Part shown: in pieces, positions 59,961 to 64,000 of the stretch
How the letters are laid out: each line of letters starts with the position of its first letter
Position numbering within the stretch: the stretch's first letter is position 1
NCBI GenBank assembly: GCA_013397865.1
Contig: VZTI01001771.1
Location: 1 to 64,000 of the forward strand
Source: Struthidea cinerea
Lineage: Eukaryota; Chordata; Aves; Passeriformes; Corcoracidae
Direction of reading: 5' to 3'
DNA: 64,000 nt
Position numbers and translations under genes: made by a program
The notes under the pieces: generated by a model
The model's database searches: none
Seen by the model: the letters and a program-made list of their open reading frames with translations, nothing else
What the model was told of the DNA's origin: nothing

Positions 59961-62900
59961 CTGTCCTTCAGGAGGGACCCTGGACCACTCGGTAAGGGTC
60001 TGAAGGAGAGCAGTGGGAAAGGTCAAAGCCTAGAGAACGGGCCTACATGGAACTGTGAATGGGTATTTTTATTTAGCCTAATGCCACATAAAAGCTAGCT
60101 AGCTAGCTCTGGTGAAAAGACACAAGGAATCAAATGCTTTCTTTGTCCACAGCTGACAGAATAGGAAGCAGTGTGGAACCCAGCATCCCCAGGCCTGCAC
60201 AAAAAGAGGCAGCAGAGCCAGTTTGTACAGACACTGCAAATGAGGGGTTTTATTGGAGGAAAAAAAAATTCAAACCCACTGGAATAATCTGAAACCAGGT
60301 TAGCATGGGCTCACACAACTACTTCAATAATCAATCCTATGATGAGAAAGGTATAGTCAAGATCAACATACAATGATTTTAACCACTGAATACTTGAGTT
60401 CAAGGTTGATTGCCAGTCAATCAAGGTGAAAAAAAAATAATGTCAAACAAATCCTACTTCAAGGATAAAAAACCTCCATGATTTGTGTGTTTGTGTGATT
60501 TGTGCATGTGATTGCAATATTATAAGAGAGGTCATCACACTGTATATTCATAGATTGCCTTAGGCAATGCCTTTAAGTGATCAGAGAAATCTCTGACTGC
60601 CCAGCAATATAATTTTATTTGTTCCTAATTGAAATTTAGGATCAAACAAGCTTGTGTAATTGTCCTTAAAATGCTCCCCTCCTGGACATTTGTCCTGTTC
60701 AACCTCACCTCTGACTGTCTAGCTGTGTTTCTTGGGCACTGCTTTTGTGTTAGCTGCACAGAGCCTACTCCAAAACCTCCAGAAGGAAGCTCCTTAAAGC
60801 ACAGGCAGTGGCAAGGAGCCCGTCATCGCCATCCTAAACCCTCCAGCTCCTGTAAACATGACTTTGAGGGTCATGACTCTTCAGCTGAAGCCCACCAGCA
60901 CGGCACTGCAGCCACCAGGACCCCCTCTGGATCCAGCAAAGTGGAAGGCCCATGGCCACAGAAGCCTGCTTGGATCCAGCACAGGCACTGCTGCTCTGGA
61001 GCAGAACATCAAGACACAACCATGACACAACTCATTTCTAGCAACCCACCCCCACTGCCTGGTTCACAACCACCCTGCTTTTCGTGGCTTATAGCCATGA
61101 TGACAATATTCATCCTGACAAACTCCCACGTCTCACTCTGACAGTATGCACAGCACTGTAAAATTAATGAATTAGCAGGAGGAGAAAACTACTCATTTGG
61201 AAGAAGACTTCTGGAGCAATATAAGGCTGCAGGAAGCCTGCCTGATTTGTCTTTTGGCAAGTTCTGCTACTAGCTTTAAATTAACACTGCAAGTGTTCTC
61301 AACTGATTCTCTACAGGAACTAGTCAAGTGAACCTGAGCACACCTGTAATTGCACATTGAAGTTACACAGACCTCTGTTTTCTGTCTTGGAACAAATTAG
61401 GCTTATTTTTAGGTTTTTGTCTTCACCTGAATCCAAAGCTACAGCTACAGCTTTGCAATGTTAAACTCAAAAAGGTCAAAATCAGAAGAAAATTATTGCA
61501 GCAGCTGTTTCAAAGTGAAACATGCATTTTACAGAGATCTGCTGGTAATGTTTTGTTCTGCTTCTCTGTTCTTTCACAATTCTCTGTGCAAAGAGACTCT
61601 TTTGACATTGGCATTGTATTCTGCAAGTGCTGGCTAGGAACAACTTCTCCAGCTTACACAAGGTTTTTAAAACTACTCTTTTTTTTGTATTATCTTCATC
61701 CCTGCCATGTCAACTTAGCAGTGATTGAGAAAAGCTAATTGGGGTTTTTGGGTTTACTTTACATCTTGAGAGTAATAATGTGGATCTATTTGTTTTGTCA
61801 GATTAGGGTGGCATAAGAGCTAAGGAAATTTTTACGTTATTACAGCTTCTGTATTCAAGTTAATATATGATGAAGAGGAGGAAACTTAAAAAATGTGGAA
61901 AAATTTTGTGGAAATCTGAGAACTTTCAAAACTATATATAAACTATGTAAACGTTTAGACCTATGTAAGGCATCCCACATGCTTGCTACTGTTGCCAAGA
62001 GCAATCCGGAAGTCAAAGTCAACAAAAGCTCTCACCCCAAGTTATCCATGTCTCAGTCACTATCAAAACCTCTAAAATATGTCAGATCTTACAGTTAGCT
62101 CTAATTAAGAGTATTTTGGTGACAGGATTTAATTCCTCCTAATCTTGATAGCATAGTACCTACATTTTCTCTCAGCTTTTCTTTATGTGTCAGATGTTGC
62201 AGTTTCCCCTACCAGGTCCATGTTCCCCATTCCCAGGCCCTGCTGTCCTTTGTGGTACTCTTCAGGAGGCTGGAATTCACCAGAGACACTCAGAGCAGCC
62301 TGCAGATGTTTTTACTTCCCCTGAAAGACCTACCCAGTGCTAGAGCAGCAGAAAGTCAGGCAGCCCTGCAGATGGTTTCAGCAGTGTCTCCATTAGCAAG
62401 TTCAGCTGGAGTGGGATCAGGAGACCAAAGCAGCAGGTGCCAAGACCCTTCACATCTCCAGCATGTGGGGATCATGGGTTTAATTTGGATTAGACTGATC
62501 TTGATCTTTCCTCAGGGAATCAAAACTTTCTGAAGAGAAAAAGCCTTAGGTCCACTCTAAAATAATCTTCTGGTCCACAGTGCAGTTCAGACCCCAGTGT
62601 CTTGTTGAACACTAGGCACCATCAGATGGTCAACATCCAATCAAGTCACTGCCCTACCTAAACCACTGTGGCAAAGGCCTCACTCCTCTGCCCCAAATAA
62701 TTGGAAAGTTTCTTAAGGTAACTGGGGAGGAATGTTGCAGATGCATTGAAATCGGGGTATCATGCAAATCTAACAATCTCAGTTATGACGTGCCTTAATT
62801 ATGCCCCACTATCTTCATTACATAGGTCTAATTCCCATTTGAAATGCATTCAGTTCCCAGCACAACCATTACATTTGATTACCACAGGATTTTTAGGAAA

Positions 62901-64000
62901 GGGTAGCATTGTTGACTCATGGAAGTCTTTCTGAGCTATTTCAGCCATGCTTGATTAAAGGAGCAGTGCAAATTTCCCTTCTCTGCGCATTACAAACTTC
63001 ATCTGCTTCCACTTAGTTACAAAGCTGAGATCTAAAAAAGGCAAAATCCCCAAGGCTGACACAAAGAAACACCCTAACTCATAATGTCAAGGCATGGAGA
63101 AGTAAATTTCCATAGTGAGCTACCCACCTAGTTGCAGTCATTATGTGTTAAAACTCCCTGTACACCGCGCAGAAAATTTGCCCCTAAGCATTTTTAAATT
63201 TTTTTCCCCCATCTTACAAACTGTCAGAATACTAAATTGATTTTTAGGAAATTGCTCTCACTGGTAAAAATTCACTATCTGATATCCAAACAGAGGCCAG
63301 ATCCAGCCCTCTAATTCAGAGAAGGTAGGGATTTTCTGACAAAACATGTTCTGTCAGAAAATGTCAATTAATCAACTTTGCTCCAAAAAGGAGACTTTCA
63401 TCAATTTCATTAAAATGTTCTCTGAAAAGTGTCTGACTGCCAGCATGGACAGAGCAGACTCTTTTCCTGCCTAACTCCCAGCAGAAATTGGACCAGAAGA
63501 TGTGGGGCACCTAGCTGGGACTCTCCTTGCCAGGAACCCTCCCAGCCTCCCGTTTTCCCATGTGTGCTGTTTATGGAATAATCAACCATTTAGTGGCCTC
63601 ACGTGCCCACAGGAGCAGCCCAGTGGTTCTGCCACCCTTAGAGGAGCAGCAAATTAGAAGGATGTCTCCTCTCCAGCTCCAGTTACAAGCCATCAGGACT
63701 GGATGCTTAATACTGGTGTCCTGGCACGTGGCTCAGTCCTAATGTTCTCAGTTAACCCACTGAAACTACTGTAACTCACAGTGAGCTTTGGCTAAGTACA
63801 ACGGGGAGCTCTGGACTATGGCAAGTTATCTAAGGATAGCAAATAGGAGGGATTTGTCATCTCCTCTGCAGGACGTGAGAAAGGCTATCTGCCAATCTGC
63901 CCCGCTTGCAGCACTATCAACATCCCGCTCCCTTCGCAGGCTGTGGCCAATACATCACAGACTGATGCTCCTGGTTGCAATTCATTAGAAGAGATATGTC
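59961..64000. other. Non-coding right end of window
   Basis: Contains a 170-codon open frame (60629-61141, plus strand) without recognisable domain or splice context, a short AGCT repeat near 60098-60111, and the hairpin at 63331-63362. The rest shows nothing recognisable. Confidence 0.5.
63331..63362. repeat. Perfect inverted repeat (11-bp arms, 10-base loop)
   Basis: Arms ATTTTCTGACA and TGTCAGAAAAT are exact reverse complements. The loop AAACATGTTC itself contains the palindrome AACATGTT. Confidence 0.85.

Noticed and set aside
1..64000. CRISPR arrays, operons, insertion sequences, phage or toxin-antitoxin systems
   Set aside because: The window is a vertebrate locus with spliced exons and avian repeats; the repeats present are microsatellites, a minisatellite and retroelements.

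Overview
The window is vertebrate nuclear DNA, almost certainly from a passerine bird. It has large introns with standard GT/AG splice sites, CR1 LINE fragments, an avian-type LTR retrovirus remnant, and a tRNA-Ile-headed SINE with a CR1-like tail that matches the passerine TguSINE1 type. There is no bacterial, phage or CRISPR content. Nearly all open frames longer than 60 codons are chance frames or lie inside repeats.

The one protein-coding gene I can establish is the 5' part of PEPD (Xaa-Pro dipeptidase, prolidase) on the minus strand. The start codon is at 32302-32304 in a CpG island. Six coding exons follow leftwards: 32288-32304, 26677-26860, 25347-25474, 9578-9641, 7515-7562 and 5805-5866. 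They join in one frame with no stop and give about 167 residues, the N-terminal (non-catalytic) domain. The remaining exons, including the metal-binding catalytic half, lie beyond the left edge. Intron 3 is about 15.7 kb and carries two plus-strand CR1 copies, a probable MIR-type SINE relic and simple repeats. Intron 1 carries one minus-strand CR1 and a second CpG-rich patch. Intron 6 holds the start of an endogenous retrovirus (LTR plus decayed gag-like sequence) in the same orientation as PEPD.

The PEPD promoter is interrupted by an assembly gap of 731 N (32386-33116). The same 20 bases stand at both gap edges, so the gap may be artefactual or may hide a GC-rich tandem repeat.

Right of the promoter (about 33.3-64 kb) I find no supported coding exon. 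In human the next gene upstream of PEPD is CHST8, so this is probably the intergenic region or 5' non-coding territory of that neighbour. It contains a solo LTR (34001-34408), a striking GC-rich minisatellite (56584-56988), a TguSINE1-like SINE (58366-58507), an old CR1 reverse-transcriptase fragment (about 59335-59960), several short tandem repeats and a perfect 11-bp hairpin. I did not find a novel multi-gene system. The most useful leads are the promoter gap, the minisatellite, the direct repeats around the solo LTR and the sense-oriented LTR inside PEPD.
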